Positions 1 through 13,659 are shown, counted from the stretch's first letter. The stretch: 43,364 bases of DNA from Blastocladiella britannica (GCA_025349905.2 MU624597.1:1-43364), one strand, 5' to 3'. The notes: generated from the letters alone by a model not told the origin. Numbers and translations are program-made.

Positions 1-12
1 AAAAAATACCAG

Positions 13-1391
13 TATGTACAACTCGAGCTCCACCACCGTGCAACAGCAGTCCGTCAGCCAGCTCGGCCCGCTGCCGTCCGGCTGGGAGATGCGCCTCACC
101 AACACGGGCCGCGTGTACTTTGTGGACCATAACACCAAAACCACCACCTGGGACGACCCGCGCTTGCCGTCGTCGCTCGACGAGGGTGTGCCCCAGTATA
201 AGCGCGACTTCCGGCGCAAGCTCATTTACTTCCGGTCGCAGCCGCAAATGCGCCCGCTGCAGGGCCAGTGCACGCTCAAGGTCTCGCGGTCGGCGATCTT
301 TGAGGACGCGTACAACGAGATTATGCGTCTGCCCGTTGCTGATCTGAAAAAGAAGCTCATCATCAAGTTCGACAAGGAAGACGGGCTCGATTACGGCGGC
401 CTGTCGCGCGAGTTTTTCTTTTTGCTCTCGCACGAGATGTTCAACCCGTTCTACTGTCTATTTGAGTACTCGGCGCACGACAACTACACGTTGCAGGTCA
501 ATCCCAACTCGGGCGTCAACCCGGAGCATCTCAACTACTTCAAGTATGTGGTTTTTTATTTATTCTCAATTTACTTGATCATAACACCATTTAATTAGAT
601 TTATCGGACGGATCGTCGGCCTCGCCATTTTCCACCGCCGATTCCTCGACGCGTTCTTTGTGGTGGCGTTCTACAAGAACATCCTGAAAAAGAAGGTGTC
701 TCTGGCCGACATGGAGTCGATCGACGCCGACTTCCACCGGTCGCTGGTGTGGATGATCGACAACGACATCACCGACGTGCTGGACCTGACCATGTCCACC
801 GAGGACTCGCGGTTTGGCGAGGTGGTGATTGTGGACCTGATCCCGGGCGGCCGCGACATTCCGGTGACCGAGACCAACAAGCGCGAGTACGTGGACCGCA
901 TCACCGAGTGGCGGATTGCCAAGCGCGTGGAAGAACAGTCGCTGGCGTTCCGGTCGGGTCTGTTTGAGTTTGTGCCCGAGGACCTGATCACGGTGTTTGA
1001 CGAGCGCGAGCTCGAGCTGCTGATTGGCGGGCTGGCCGAAATCGACATGGACGACTGGAAAAAGAACACCGACTACCGCGGGTTCTCCGAGTCGGACGAG
1101 GTGGTCGGGTGGTTCTGGAAGTGCGTCGGCGCATGGGACAACGAGAAGCGCGCACGGTTCCTGCAGTTTGCGACGGGTACGTCGCGGATCCCCGTCAACG
1201 GGTTCAAGGACCTGCAAGGGTCGGATGGCCCCCGCCGGTTCTGTATCGAGAAGGCGGGCGAGGACGGCGCGCTGCCCAAGGCGCACACGTGCTTTAACCG
1301 CATCGACCTGCCGCCATACAAGTCGTACGAGACGCTGGTGTCCAAGCTGTCGCTGGCGGTCGAGGAGACCATGGGCTTTGGCCAGGAGTAA
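13..1391 (+). CDS. RSP5: Rsp5/Nedd4-type HECT E3 ubiquitin ligase, 3' part
   Basis: This is the C-terminal part of a HECT ubiquitin-protein ligase that transfers ubiquitin through a thioester cysteine; Rsp5 family members act on membrane cargo and other PY-motif proteins. Exons are 13-543 and 599-1391; the 55-nt intron opens GTATGT and ends TTAG. Splicing restores the family motif [15 protein letters not shown]. Counting from the ATG at 14, a WW domain spans about residues 18-52 (W24, W46) and the HECT domain fills the rest. The catalytic cysteine is C408 in HTCFNR (codon 1290-1292), 33 residues from the end. The C-terminus ETMGFGQE is typical of Rsp5. Sequence 1-12 ends in TACCAG, a splice acceptor, so ATG 14 is probably an internal Met. 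The N-terminal C2 domain and other WW domains would lie left of the window. The call is firm; only the 5' end is missing. Confidence 0.95.
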
Positions 1392-1675
1392 GCGACTCAT
1401 CCCATGCAATTTGTAATTTTTTTTTTCTCTTTCGTTTCGACGTTCACCAAACGAGGTTGAATTATATTCAACCAACGGAACAAACCGAACGTACGTGCCT
1501 TGGCCTCATCGAGTCGTGCATCGAGGACGCGCTGACCTGACTCATTATACCATAATTTTTACAAACTGACTTGTGGTACCGCGTAATATCTTAATATCCT
1601 CGCATCCATCCAGGCAAGTCTTGATCATTCCGCGGCAACCCACCCAAATCCGAACCAACCAAATTATCGGGACCA
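1392..1675. other. Spacer between the two HECT ligase genes
   Basis: This 284-bp AT-richer gap holds the 3' UTR of the Rsp5-type gene and the promoter of the Tom1-type gene, both on the plus strand. It contains a T-run at 1418-1427 and a perfect inverted repeat at 1455-1473 (8-bp arms, 3-nt loop). No open frame with coding character and no tRNA were seen. Confidence 0.6.
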
Positions 1676-4600
1676 ATGAAGATCACCAAGACGCCCTCTC
1701 GGCGCCCGGCCGATCCGGTGCGTTATGCATATTTATTATAAAGGGCAACTGCGTCCATATCCGACTCACTCGCACATCTGTCTATAAAAATACAAGCCGG
1801 AACCGCTGCTCCAGCTCTTGCGGTCGCTCGAGGCCGCTACCGACGATGCGTCGCTCCTGGCGGCCCTCCAGAACGCACCTTCGGACTGGCCGTACCCGCG
1901 CGGCGACCTCTACTCGTGGCTCCCCGTGCTCAACAAGTTTGACGACGTGCTGATGCGTGCGTGCATCGAGGGCGACTTTGCCAACATGCAGCCCCAGCCC
2001 CTGTCGGCGCCCATGCGCACGCTGGTGCTCGAGGTGCTGCGATGGTCGCGCGTGCTCATGGAGACGTGTGCCAATCGCGCGCTCTATGCTTCGTTTGAGG
2101 TACGTTATGTTACGACCACAGTATGCTCGAGGATATACTGACAATGGACTGACAAAAAATATAGCACCTCAATGATATGCTCTGCACCCACGACACAGAG
2201 CTGCTTGTGGCCGTGCTGCACCTGCTGCTGCGACCCGCCCAGCGCGCAGCCATGCAGCGCTCGCTCAAGCAGTCGTTTGCCGTCTCGCACGAGCGCCTGG
2301 CCGCCATCGCCGCCCCGCTCACGTCGCGCGACGACAAGCTGGGCGACCTCCTCGATCCCGAGTACCTCATTGCCGACCAGTTTACGCGCGTCGAGTTTTC
2401 CTTTTACCGACCAGCAGCGACGGTCTCTGCGGCCGAAGAGGCCCGCCAAGAACACGATGCAAAGAATGGTGAGGACACGGTCATGAAGGATGTGCCACCC
2501 CCAGCGCTCCCCGAGGGCACAGCGCACATTTCAGTCCCGACCGAAACACTGCTGACTGCAGGCCCAACTCTGACGCGCGATCTGGTGCGTCTTCACCAGG
2601 TGCCCTCCTCGCGCACCGCCGGCGGCGACTCGGCGGTCCGCGCCGCGGTTGCTCTGCAATCGGCGCTGACCGGTGGACCGGCTTCCATTCCGTTCCGCCA
2701 GGAGACGCAGCACCCGGCGTTCCATTTACACCGCCGCGTCATGGTCGCGAGCGTGATGGCGCGCGGTGCCGAGGGCATGGCTGACCGCGCTCGTTTAGCC
2801 ACTGCTCGCGCGCTGGCGGTCGCGGTGCTCGCGTACGTGGCCCCAGAGGACGCGGCCGCGCCGCCCTCGATCAGTACCGGCGCTGCCGCATCGGTGGCCG
2901 CGGCCGTGTCCAAGGACGTGGTGTTTGAGCTGGTGGATCTCGGCCGCTCTGACAACACGGTGGCGCCGCCCGAGTGCCGCGCAGCCGCCGTCACCGCCAT
3001 CATGGCCATTGCCCGGTGGCGTACGCGGCTTGGAGACGTGCTGGTGGGCTTGGGTGCCGCTGCGTCGCACGGGGTCGTCATGACCATGGTGCGCCGCGTC
3101 CTTGCTTGGCTGCAGACCGACCCGGCCACTGCCACCGCATCGTCACCGCTGACGGGGGCCGCCGAAGCGACCATCACTACCGAGTACGCCGACGCCGTTC
3201 AGGCGCTGGTCGCATACCTGGTCACGCTGCAAGCTCCCGGCACCTCGCTCATCAATGCCGGCCTGATGCCCGCCCTGACCGCGGTCTTTACCTCCCACCC
3301 GGCACACGCCCGCGGCGCGGCCAAGTGGGTCTCGCTCATGGACTCGCTCGTGTACGGGTTCCCGACCGCGTACCCGTCATTTTCGGGTGCGCACGGCCTT
3401 ACGCACCTGGTCGCACGGCTGGCCACCGACACCACCGCCGACAAGATTGCGCCGCTGGACGCCGAGCGCGACTTTGAAACGGTCGCGTGGCTCAAGTCCA
3501 TGCTCAAGTTCGTGTACCATATGCTGCAGACGGTCCAAGGGCCCGAGCTGCGCAACCTGGTCGAGTCGACGCTCCCGGCGTCCCTGGCTGAGCTGATTAG
3601 TAAGCTGTCGCTGGGCAGCGTGAGTGCAACCGCTCTCAACACGCTTGCTACTATGGTATGTATTTATTTTATCCACCTGGTCAATAGGTGCATCTGACTC
3701 ACATATATAAATTACAAATAAGGTGCACAACGAACCGACATGCCTTGCAATCCTCCAAGAGTCGCGGATCGCCCACCGCGTCCTGGACAGCATTGCACAG
3801 TCGATCCCGCCATCCTCGGACGTGATCATGGCGCTCCCCAACGTGTTTGGTGCATTTTCGCTCAACACGCCAGGCCTCGACTACGTGATCGAGTCGGGTG
3901 CGGTGCTCGCCCTTGTGGACCTGCTCAAGTCCCCCAGCCACATGAAAATCCTGGCAGAGACTGAATCAGCGCAGACCGTGGGCGGAGGCGTGGACGAGCT
4001 CCTGCGCCACCAGCCCGACCTGAAACCGCGTGTCCTGGACCGCATAGTGGCTGTCCTCGACTCGTTCCCGGAGGTGGCCGCGGCCGCCATTGCTGCACGT
4101 CCACCCCCACCATTACTCCTGCTGGAGGACGACCCGACACCCGACCCCAATGCGCCAGAGCTTGTTGCGGATATCGTCCACGTGGTGGATGGCGCCACTC
4201 GGTTTGTGGAGGGCCTCTTGCAATCGGGCACGCACGCGGTGGCCCTGATTGAGCGCGGCGCTGTCCCCAAGCTGCTCAGCATCTTTGCGCTGCCAGGTCT
4301 CCCACCAGGGTTCCCGTCCTCGCCCGCCAGCTACTCGCTCTCGCACCTCTTCCGCTCGCTTGCCGACGTGGACGCCCGCCTCACCTGCAAGGCCGTGGTG
4401 GGTGCCGTGTACATTGCTGTGGGCAAGTGGGCAGCGGACATTGAGGCCAACCCTATGGCCACCATACGCTGGGACACCCTTACCCGGGTTGCAGTGCTCC
4501 CCGACCACCGCCAGAGAGCGCTCGAAATTGAAGCGATGCTCTCCCAACTGGTTGGGCTCCTTGGGGTGGTGGGTCTCATGAGCGACGTTTACTCGCCCAC

Positions 4601-7600
4601 GTCGTGGCCATCCAAGAACGCGCCGGCGTACGTGTCGATGCTGATTGAAATGCTTCATCTTGGGACTGACGCCGAGGGCCTTTCGGCCCTGCTCCGCTTG
4701 CACGCATACGTCATGCGGCAGATGCTTGTCATGCGCGCACATGTGCCGCCCAAGTACTACAACGATGCCAAGCGCACCCGGACACCCGGGACACTCCTCG
4801 AGTCGTGGGGCATCCCAGGCCTCGACGAGCCGCTGCCCTTGCCCGAAGGCGAGGAAGTGGACACGCGCAACCCGACGCATGTCAACACGCGCGTCCTACG
4901 TGGGCTCTTGTACGACCTGCACGGCTGCCTTACGCCCATGGTCCAGTCGGTGGCCAAGATGGCCCTGGCCAAGCGGAATGCCGACGCAGCCCACAAGCAA
5001 GGGTGCCGGACGTTGGCCAAGGCGCTCGTCAAGTCCATGAAGCAAGAGTATTTCGCCGACCAGATGACCGAGGGCATGCCCGCTGCCACGCTCTACGTGT
5101 ACATGCAACTGACGCACGGTCTGGTGACGCTGGCGCTGCTGGATGAGCGGCAATCGAGCACCATGCACGTGGTGATGCTCTACTATGCGCTCCAGGAGGG
5201 TTTGATCAACAAGGTGTCCCCGCCGGTCGAGCCGTTTGTTGGTGACAATAACGACAACAAGCTCGTGGATAAGTGGGGCCGCTCGCTTGCGTGGCCCGAC
5301 CCAACACGGTGGGACATGTTTGCCACGCTCCTGCAGTACATGTCGGCTGCGCGCGCCATCACCGAGTCCCCATTTGTGGTGCCCATGACGGGCGTGAACA
5401 ATTTCGACATGTCTCACCTGGTGCTGGCCTCACGCCACTTTGTGTTTGGCGTGTTCAATGCCATGCTCGAAAGCCCCGCGTCCGTGACACGCATCCCGGA
5501 CGTTGCAATTCGCCCGCTGTCGCGCGCGCTCATGCACCTGCTCAAGGGCGACGGCGAGTCGCCGTCCACGTCCCGCCGCGGGCCTTTCGGCGCTCGCACT
5601 GGCGCTGGCGGCATCCCGTTCAACATGCTGGTTGGCGGTCAAGGCGGCCCCGGCGGCCCACTGGGCGACGGCGTTGGCGGCGGCGTGCATGACCCGGAAC
5701 AGTTCCTTCAGCTCCTGGAAGAAATGAACGCTCAGCGGGAACTTGGTGGTGCTGGTGATGCTGGTGGCGCCGGTGGGATCCAAGCGCTGTTTGGGAACTT
5801 GTTTGGTGGTGGCGGCCCCATGGGCGGTGCGTTCCCACCCCCTGGCGTAGGCGGTGGTGGCGCACACCGGACGCCGGTCGCTCGGCCGCGGCCTCCGCGC
5901 CCCACTGCCGATCCGGCCGCGCTGGCCATGCTCACCGACATGGGCTTTGCTGAGGCCGTTGCTCGCGAGGCGCTGGTTCGGTGCGGGAACAATGTCGAGC
6001 GCGCGACCGAGTACATTCTGACGCACCCTGGCCTCGAGTTTGAGGTACAACAACAAGAGCAGCAGGCGACAGCGGCGGGTGCTGCTGCTTCTGCTGCAGC
6101 GACCCCAGCCCCAGAAGGTGCAGCAGCAGCAGCGCCGGCGGACTCTAGTGCTGCTGCAGATTCAGAGCAGCCGGCTGCGCCCGCTGCAGCAGACACACCC
6201 ATGGAGATGGTGCCAAGCTCACAAGTGGCCGAGGCCGTGATGCAGGACGCACCCGCAGCAGGCGAGGCGGCGCCTGCCAGCGGCAATACCCAAGAAGCCG
6301 AGGATGATAACGCTGATGAGGTGGAAGAAGATGACGACGACGAAAACTACGAGGACGTGTCGGATGACGACGATGCCGACGCCATGAGCGTCACAGAGCC
6401 AACGGACGCGACCGCTACTGGAAGCTCGCGATCCGCCCAACCAGCGGCGGCACCGGCTAGCCCCAATACGGAGCCATCGTGGATCCCAAACGCTGACCTG
6501 GCCACCTCAGTGCCCGCCCAACGTACCGCGCTCTTGCCGCGGGTCATCGACTTGCTCCTGGCCATCCTCACGACGCACCCAGACACCCTGGCCGACCTTC
6601 GGGAGGTGCTCATGCAGCTTCCCGACGAGCACGGGGTCCAGTCCCTCCTGTCGCGTCTCGACACGGCCGAGCCCGACCGCCTGCCCCCACTGCTCGCCCA
6701 AATTGCGATCCTGTTTGCCGACAATGCCAAGCAAAAGGCGATTCTCTCGCACGTGCTGGACAAGCTGCCCCAGCTGCTGGTGCATTTCTTCCAGTTTGCG
6801 GACATGGCTAATGCCCTGGACGCGTCCCTCGCGGCGCGCCGTGACCGCCAGTGGGTCCCACTCCTCTGCCTCTTTGAGATGGTGCTCAACTATGCGCAGG
6901 AGCCCGTGTTTATGGAGATGCCCAAGATTGATGGCGACAAGATCAAGTCCACGCCGCCTACCAACATGGAAAACCGCAACAAGGTGGCCGAGACGTTTTC
7001 GCCCGAGATTGTAGCACGGATGGTGACGGAGCTGACCAAGTGGCTCAAAAACATGCCTGACCTGTCGAGCACCTCGGCTGCTGTAGCAGCAGCGACACCA
7101 GCTGATACGGCTGCTGCTCCAGTCGTCCTCTCCGAGAGCGCCATGGACGTGACGCAAGGCAGCAGCGCCGACTTGGCCACCTCTGCAGCACCGGCTGTGG
7201 TGGCGCCACGCGACAATGAGACGGTGGTGCTCGAACTCCGCCAAAAGGCGACCGCCGAGGCTGTGCTACGCATGCTCGCGCGGTTGACGCGGGACAAGGA
7301 CGCGTGCCACTGCTTTGTCAACGAGGCGGGCAATGTGGTGGACCTTCTTGCGCGCTTTTCGCCGATCCACCTCTCGGTCATTATTCTGCGCCATATCGTC
7401 GAGTTTGCGCACTCGCTGATGCTCCCCATGGTCGTGCGGTCCGAGATCAAGAACAGCGCTCTGCTCTTGCACCCGCGTGGTAGCGTTGTGCCGGTTGGGC
7501 CAGTGCATGTGGATGTCAACTCTCTTGTCAAGGTTTGTCTCCTATCTTTATTTATTTCCGGACGACAGCGGACGCTCACACTCTAAATAATCATACAGGC

Positions 7601-10600
7601 ATGCGCTCACGTCGCTCTGCGCCACCCCGAGGCCTTTGAAACGGCCGTCAAGGAGCTCTACACAGTTGCGCAATACGACCCGACCCACCGCTACCTCCAG
7701 CTCAAGCCCCGCGACGCACCTGCTCCGTCGGTCAGCGCTGTTTCCATGACAGTGGTGATGGACTCGCTCGCATCGCAGCTGCTGGCGCTCAAGGACAGCC
7801 AGGACACAGAGGGCTCCAACATGATCCACGCCAAGCGCATTTTCCTGATGAAAATGACCTCGGAGCTGGTCTTCTCGTACGTGCCGTGCAAGGTCGCACT
7901 GATGGACACGCCCCGCCGACGTGCTCCCTCCACGCCTGCCAAACAGCTGCAGCCGGGACAGGCTGCCAAGGACACGCCAGCCCCCAAGTCCGCGTTCGTT
8001 TCGTACCTGGTCGAGCGCATTCTGCCGTGGACTGGCGTCTACTCGTCCAATGACATTCCATCCTCGGTCCGCAAACAGCTGTTTGAATCGCAGTGGGCGT
8101 CGACCGTGCTCAGCTGCCTGTGCGCCAACCCGGACGGTGACGAGACGGAACTCGACACGGCGCATCCCATTCACAGCGTCCGTCGCGCCGTGGTGGACGC
8201 TCTGCACCGCGCGCTCGTGCACAACGACATGGCCGAACGGCCCGACGTGCGGTACGGCAAGTACCTCGCCCTTTCGGACGCAGTGTACCGCATTCTGTCG
8301 TGGCCCAGCAAGCACTCTGGCCGCGCCCCACATCCGCCCGCGATCCCTGGCCGCCCTGCGGCAGCACAAGATACCGCGCCCGTTCCCCTGGTCCGGTCGC
8401 TGGTCGATCGCCAGTTTGTGATGCAGCTGACCAACTTGCTCGCCAAGGTGGACACGCACCACCCAGAGGCCAAGCTGATTGTCACGTCCATTCTCAAGCC
8501 GATTGAGTTGCTGACCAAGCTGGCCGTCAACTTGAGCCAGTTGGCCAAGACTCCGAGTGTTGGTGCCCCTGCTTCATCGGCTGGTGCAAGTTCTTCGACC
8601 GTTGCTGCTGCTGCTGCAAGCAGCTCCGCCGGCCCAGCAACACCCGGCAGCGCCCTTGCGGGTGGTGTTGCAGGCTCAAGCACACACGCACCCGTGACGC
8701 CGGCGCCCGTTCGCGTCCCAGTGGAGACGCCAGGCCACGAAATGCACGAGCACGCAGTGCCTATCCTGGACACGCCGACCATGGACGCGCTCGCCCACGC
8801 CGACGAGGCGCTGCGCAACTCGTCGCTTGGCATTCTGGACGGTGCCGCCGACGTGACCATGCACGACCGGAGCGACGACGACCACGGTCACGACCACGAC
8901 ATGGACGATGACTCGGACGACATGGACGGGGACGAGGAGGGCGGCGCGTACGACGAAATGTCGGGCAGCGAGAGCGGCGCCGTCTCGGACATGTCGGACG
9001 ACGACCTGGAGGGCGACGACATGGAAATCGTGGTCCGGCCCAACCACCCGCACTCGCTGATCGCCGAGCACGCGGCGTCGCAGCAGGCGCATCTCCACCA
9101 CCACCACCATCACCATCACCACGACTCGGATTCGGATTCGGTCATTGACGAGATGGATGTGGATACCGGCTCGAGTGGTGATGACGATATTGATGACGAC
9201 GATTCTATGGATGACGACGATCACGATCATGGAAGCGATCTGGACGAGCCGGCGGCCCAGCTTTATGGGGACGCGGGTGGTAACACTTCGGGTTACGAGG
9301 ACGTTGACTCGGACGAAGACGTAGATGACGATGATGAACAGGGCCAAGATGTCGATCTCGCTGCTGCTGCCGCTGCCGCGGTTGGCGGTGGTGCTGGATA
9401 TCCAGAGTTTGGCGGCATGGACGGAGCCTTCCTCCAGTACCCTGCGCCAGGGCAAGTCGATCCGATGGCGCTCTTTGAAGAGTTTGGCGCGCAAGCCGGT
9501 CATCTCAACCAGTTCCAGTTCGACGTGGACATGGACGAGGAGGATGACGGCCAGGACGACGACGACATGGATGACGGCGACGAGGACGATGGCGACGAGG
9601 ACGAGGACGAGGACGTGTTGCCAGGACGCCACGGCGGTATGGCCGGCCGCGGCCTCGATGCCCTGCTCAACATGGCCATCAACAACGGCGGCGTCATCAA
9701 CATGGAGGACGCCATGATGGCCCCGCACATGCTTCATCGCGGTGGCGGTCTTTTACGCGGAGGTGCTCAGACCCTTCATCAGTTCTTGCACGGCCCCGCG
9801 CGCGGCATTGTGCCCGGCGCAAATGCAGGCGGCGGCGGCGGTGCACCGGGCATGGCGTATGTGCCCGACCTCGCGCACCCGCTCTTTACACAGCAGCAAC
9901 AGCGCAACAACGCCACGTCTGGCAGCGCTGCGCATGCCCGAACCCACGCGGGCGGTCCAATGGACATGGGTGCGCGCCGAAACCAGCTCGGAAACATGAC
10001 CGAGGCCATGGCTGGGATCATGGACCAGTTCGGTCAGCAGCCTGGCGGCGTCCCGGTCGATATTCGCGTCAACCGCGCCCATGGCGGCGCTGGCGGCAGC
10101 AGCCGCATTGAGGTCCTGTCGCCCAACGACCCGATCGTGAACGACTTTGAGCCCCTCTCGACCACCGACCGCTGGATGACCGAGGCGCGGCTACTGTACG
10201 GCACCAACGTCCAAGAGCGCGCGACGCGGCTGGTGGCCATCCTGACGCTGGCGTTCTTGCCCGAGGCCCTGGCTTTGAAGCGCGCCAAGGATCTGGAGGA
10301 TAAGAAACGCGCCGAGGATCAAAAGCTCGCCGCTGAGCAAGCGGCCAAGGCCCATGCTGCGCAGGAGGAGGCGCTGCGCAAACTGGAGGCTGAGGTGCGC
10401 GAGAAGCAAGAAGCCGAGCGCCAGCTTCAGCTGCAGCAACAGCAAGCGTCATCGTCGGCGGTGTCAGAGGCGCCTGATGCAGAGGCGGCGGCACCGGCCA
10501 CTTCCCCCGCTGCTCCGGTTGAAGAAGCAGCTGCCGCACAGCCAGAGGTCGAGCCACTGTACTTTGAGGTGGACGGCGAAATGGTTGACCTCGCGGGTTC

Positions 10601-13484
10601 GGGCATTGACCCCACGTTCCTCATGGCGCTTCCCGATGAGCTGCGCGGCGAGGTGATTCGCCAGCACTTGGCCGAGCTGGAGGCGTCGCGACCCCGCCCT
10701 GCGGCCCCCGCGAGCGCCGCCGCCGCCGGTGTCGCTGGTGCCGCTGGTGCCGCACAACCAGGTGCGGACTTGCTTGCGTCACTTCCAAGCGATTTCCTCA
10801 ATGTGTTGCAGCCCGATATTCGGCAGGGGCTCTTTGCCGAGCTGAATGCTGCCGCTGCTCCTGGTGACACCCACGCTGCAGCTACAGCTGCTACTGCCGC
10901 CGTCGCGGGCCCCGCCTATGGCACGATGGCACCTGGAGGTATTGCGGCTGCCATGTTTGGAGGTCGCGATTTCCCGCTTGGTGGTGCTGCTGAGCAAGCA
11001 CAACTTCAACAACAACAGCTGCAGGCAAAGACGCCTGGGAAACGGCGCGATGCCGTCCACCTCCTGGACCGCGCACACGTGTCGACGCTGCTGCGCCTGC
11101 TGTTTGCCGAGACACCGATTGCCAAGCCCAACCTCATCAAGCTGCTTGGGACGCTCTGCGAAAACAACAAGTCGCGCAACGATATCTTGACGCTGCTCAT
11201 GGACTTGCTTGCCCACGGGCCCTCCATGGCCATGCTTCACTCCGACATGGACGGCGCGCTGCCGTACGTTACGATCGAGGAGCGCAGCTTGGAGACGCTG
11301 CTGGCGCTCATCAAGCAGGCGCCGCACATTGCTCAGTTCTTTGTGGCGGCACCGGCGGCGACTGCTGCTGCTGCTACGGGCGCTACAAGCGAAGCGGCCC
11401 TGCCGCCGCTCTTGTCGCTCATTCGGCTCCTCCAGTGCACGCACTTTGTCGAAATGGCCATGGAGCTCCTGGCGACCGTCTCGCCCATTGCCGCGACCCG
11501 CGCCCCTGCCGCCACCCCGACACCCGTCACTGCATCAGCCGCCGTACCAGCCGCCGAGGCCGCCGCATCCAGTGCTAGTGCTGATGCAGGTACTGAAGCA
11601 GCACCAGCACCGCCTGCCACCAAAGAGTCAGAGTCAGTCCCCCAAACCAAGTTTGTGGTCCCTCCACTCTACGTGCGCTTGATTCTGAACGTGCTCGCAG
11701 GCGAGTGCCCGATCCGCACCTTTCAGTTTGTCCTGGTTGTGATTCAGCACCTGGCGACGGGCGCCAACTTTGCCACCTTTGTCAAGGAGCTCGAATCGCT
11801 GGCGCAGTCCACCTCGGGCCAGCTGTCGATTGAGCTGGCCGAGCTGGCGTTCACCCTCACTGCAGTGGAAAAGGAGGAGGCGGCACCGTCTGCGGCGTCG
11901 TCAGGCGTTCTCATGTCGCCAACGTCGCCCAGCGCCGCTGCTGCGGCCACGATCAAGCGCTCGAGCAAGGCCGAGGCGGCTTTGCAAAAGTTCTCTCACC
12001 CCGCGAGCCGCCAAGCCCTCCTGCTGCGCCTGCTCAAGACGGTCGATTTTTTGTCCACCAAACAAAAGCGGCCGATCCCAATCACGCTGGCTATGAACAG
12101 CCTGTGGTCGTCGCTCTCGCGCTGCCTCTCAGCCACCAAGGGCCGCGAGGACCTGATTTCGGTGCTTCTCCCCGCCATCGAGTCTCTGCTCGTGGTGGAG
12201 GCCAAGGCGCCTGACGCGCAGTTTGCGGATTTCACCACCAAGCACCGCAAGGAGCTCAACGTGCTCGTGCGCAACAACCCGACGCTAATGAGCGGGTCGT
12301 TTGCGATCCTGGTGCAGTCACCCAAGGTCCTCGAGTTTGACAACAAGCGCGCGTACTTTTACCAAAAGCTGCTCGCGCAGCGCCCACGCCGTACCTTCTC
12401 GCAGATCATCAACCTCAACTTGCGCCGGCAGTTTGTGTTTGAGGACTCGTACCACCAGCTGCAGCACCGCACCGGTGACGAGATCAAGTATGGCCGGCTC
12501 AATGTCAAGTTCAACGACGAGGAGGGCGTGGATGCGGGCGGCCTGACGCGCGAGTGGTACAGCGTCCTGGCCCGGTCCATCTTCAACCCCAACTACGCGC
12601 TGTTTTTGACGTCGGCGGCCGACAAGATCACGTACCAGCCCAACCGCGCGTCGCACATCAACCCGGACCACCTGCACTTTTTCCGGTTTGTGGGGCGGTT
12701 CATTGGGAAGGCCATTTACGACCAAAAGCTGCTCGACTGCTACTTCACGCGATCGTTCTACAAGCACATGCTGGGCAAGGCGGTGGACATCAAGGACATG
12801 GAGACCGTGGACCCGAGCTACACCAAATCGCTCGAGTGGATTCTCGACAACTCGATCGACGACGTGATGGACCTGACGTTTAGCGTCGAGGACGACTACT
12901 TTGGGACCACCCGCATTGTGGACCTGGTGCCGGACGGCCGGAACGTGGCGGTCACGGACGACAACAAGGCTGAGTACGTGCGGCTGATTGTCGAGCAGCG
13001 GTTGTCGGTGGCGATCCGCGAGCAGATTGACGCGTTCATGTCTGGATTCCTGGACGTGATGCCCAAGGAGCTGGTGGCGATCTTTGACGAGCAGGAGCTC
13101 GAGCTGCTGATTTCGGGCATGCCGGAGATTGACATTGACGACTGGCGCAACAACACGCAGTACCACCACTACACGGCGTCGTCGCCGGTCATTGCGTGGT
13201 TCTGGCGCGCGGTGCGGTCGTTTGATCAGGAGCAGCGGGCAAAACTGGTGCAGTTCACCACGGGCACCTCGAAAGTGCCGCTCGAAGGGTTCAAGGCCCT
13301 GCAGGGGTCGTCGGGCGTGGCCAAGTTCACGATCGTGCGCGACCCGGGAGGCGCTCACCGCCTGCCGTCGGCGCACACGTGCTTTAACCAGCTCGACTTG
13401 CCCGAGTACGCCAGCTACGACGATCTTCGTCGCGCGGTGCTCAAGGTGATTGATGTTGGGTCCGAGGGCTTTGGGTTTGCTTGA
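1676..13484 (+). CDS. TOM1: Giant Tom1/HUWE1-type HECT E3 ubiquitin ligase
   Basis: Exons are 1676-1717, 1797-2099, 2165-3655, 3723-7532 and 7599-13484; all introns are phase 0 and the model gives 3843 aa. The family ubiquitinates histones, ribosomal proteins and other nuclear or cytosolic substrates. Residues 1 to about 1300 are the armadillo-like region (DUF908/DUF913), with family motifs such as DLYSWLPVLNKFDDVL, LPNVFGAFSLN and ELLRHQPDLK. A UBA domain follows at about 1342-1381 (MGFAEA loop). Next come long acidic tracts (8870-9360 and 9530-9620), a run of nine His near 9094-9120, and two ubiquitin-binding UBM-like motifs (IDPTFLMALPDELRGEVI near residue 2885, SDFLNVLQPDIR near 2946). 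The HECT domain lies at about 3490-3843 with catalytic C3810 in HTCFNQ (codon 13380-13382) and a typical end, EGFGFA. The start gives MKITKTP, then a 42-nt first exon; that tiny exon is the least certain part. Family identity is very secure. Confidence 0.95.
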
Positions 13485-13659
13485 TCTTTCTCTCTTTTTT
13501 GTTTCTATCTTGTTATCAATATCAATCAAAGTAATTTTATTTTTGTTTTCTTGATATTGCCAGCCGGCACGGACGGGCGGGCTGTATGGTTGGTCGCGTT
13601 AAATGGAAAAGGAAAAAAATGTATTGCAAAAAAAATGAAAAATAAAGTGAAAAATCAGA
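13485..13659. other. Convergent 3' spacer of TOM1-type and myosin genes
   Basis: This 175-bp AT-rich spacer lies between two stop codons facing each other. It contains several AATAAA-like and T-rich stretches, for example around 13530-13555 and 13625-13650, fitting 3' UTR and polyadenylation signals for both strands. Nothing else was seen. Confidence 0.6.

Noticed and set aside
591..1475. 294-codon minus-strand open frame
   Set aside because: It is antisense to the HECT domain exon, shows no recognisable protein features and arises from high GC content.
12318..13529. 403-codon minus-strand open frame
   Set aside because: It is antisense to the Tom1-type HECT domain; the plus strand explains the sequence fully.
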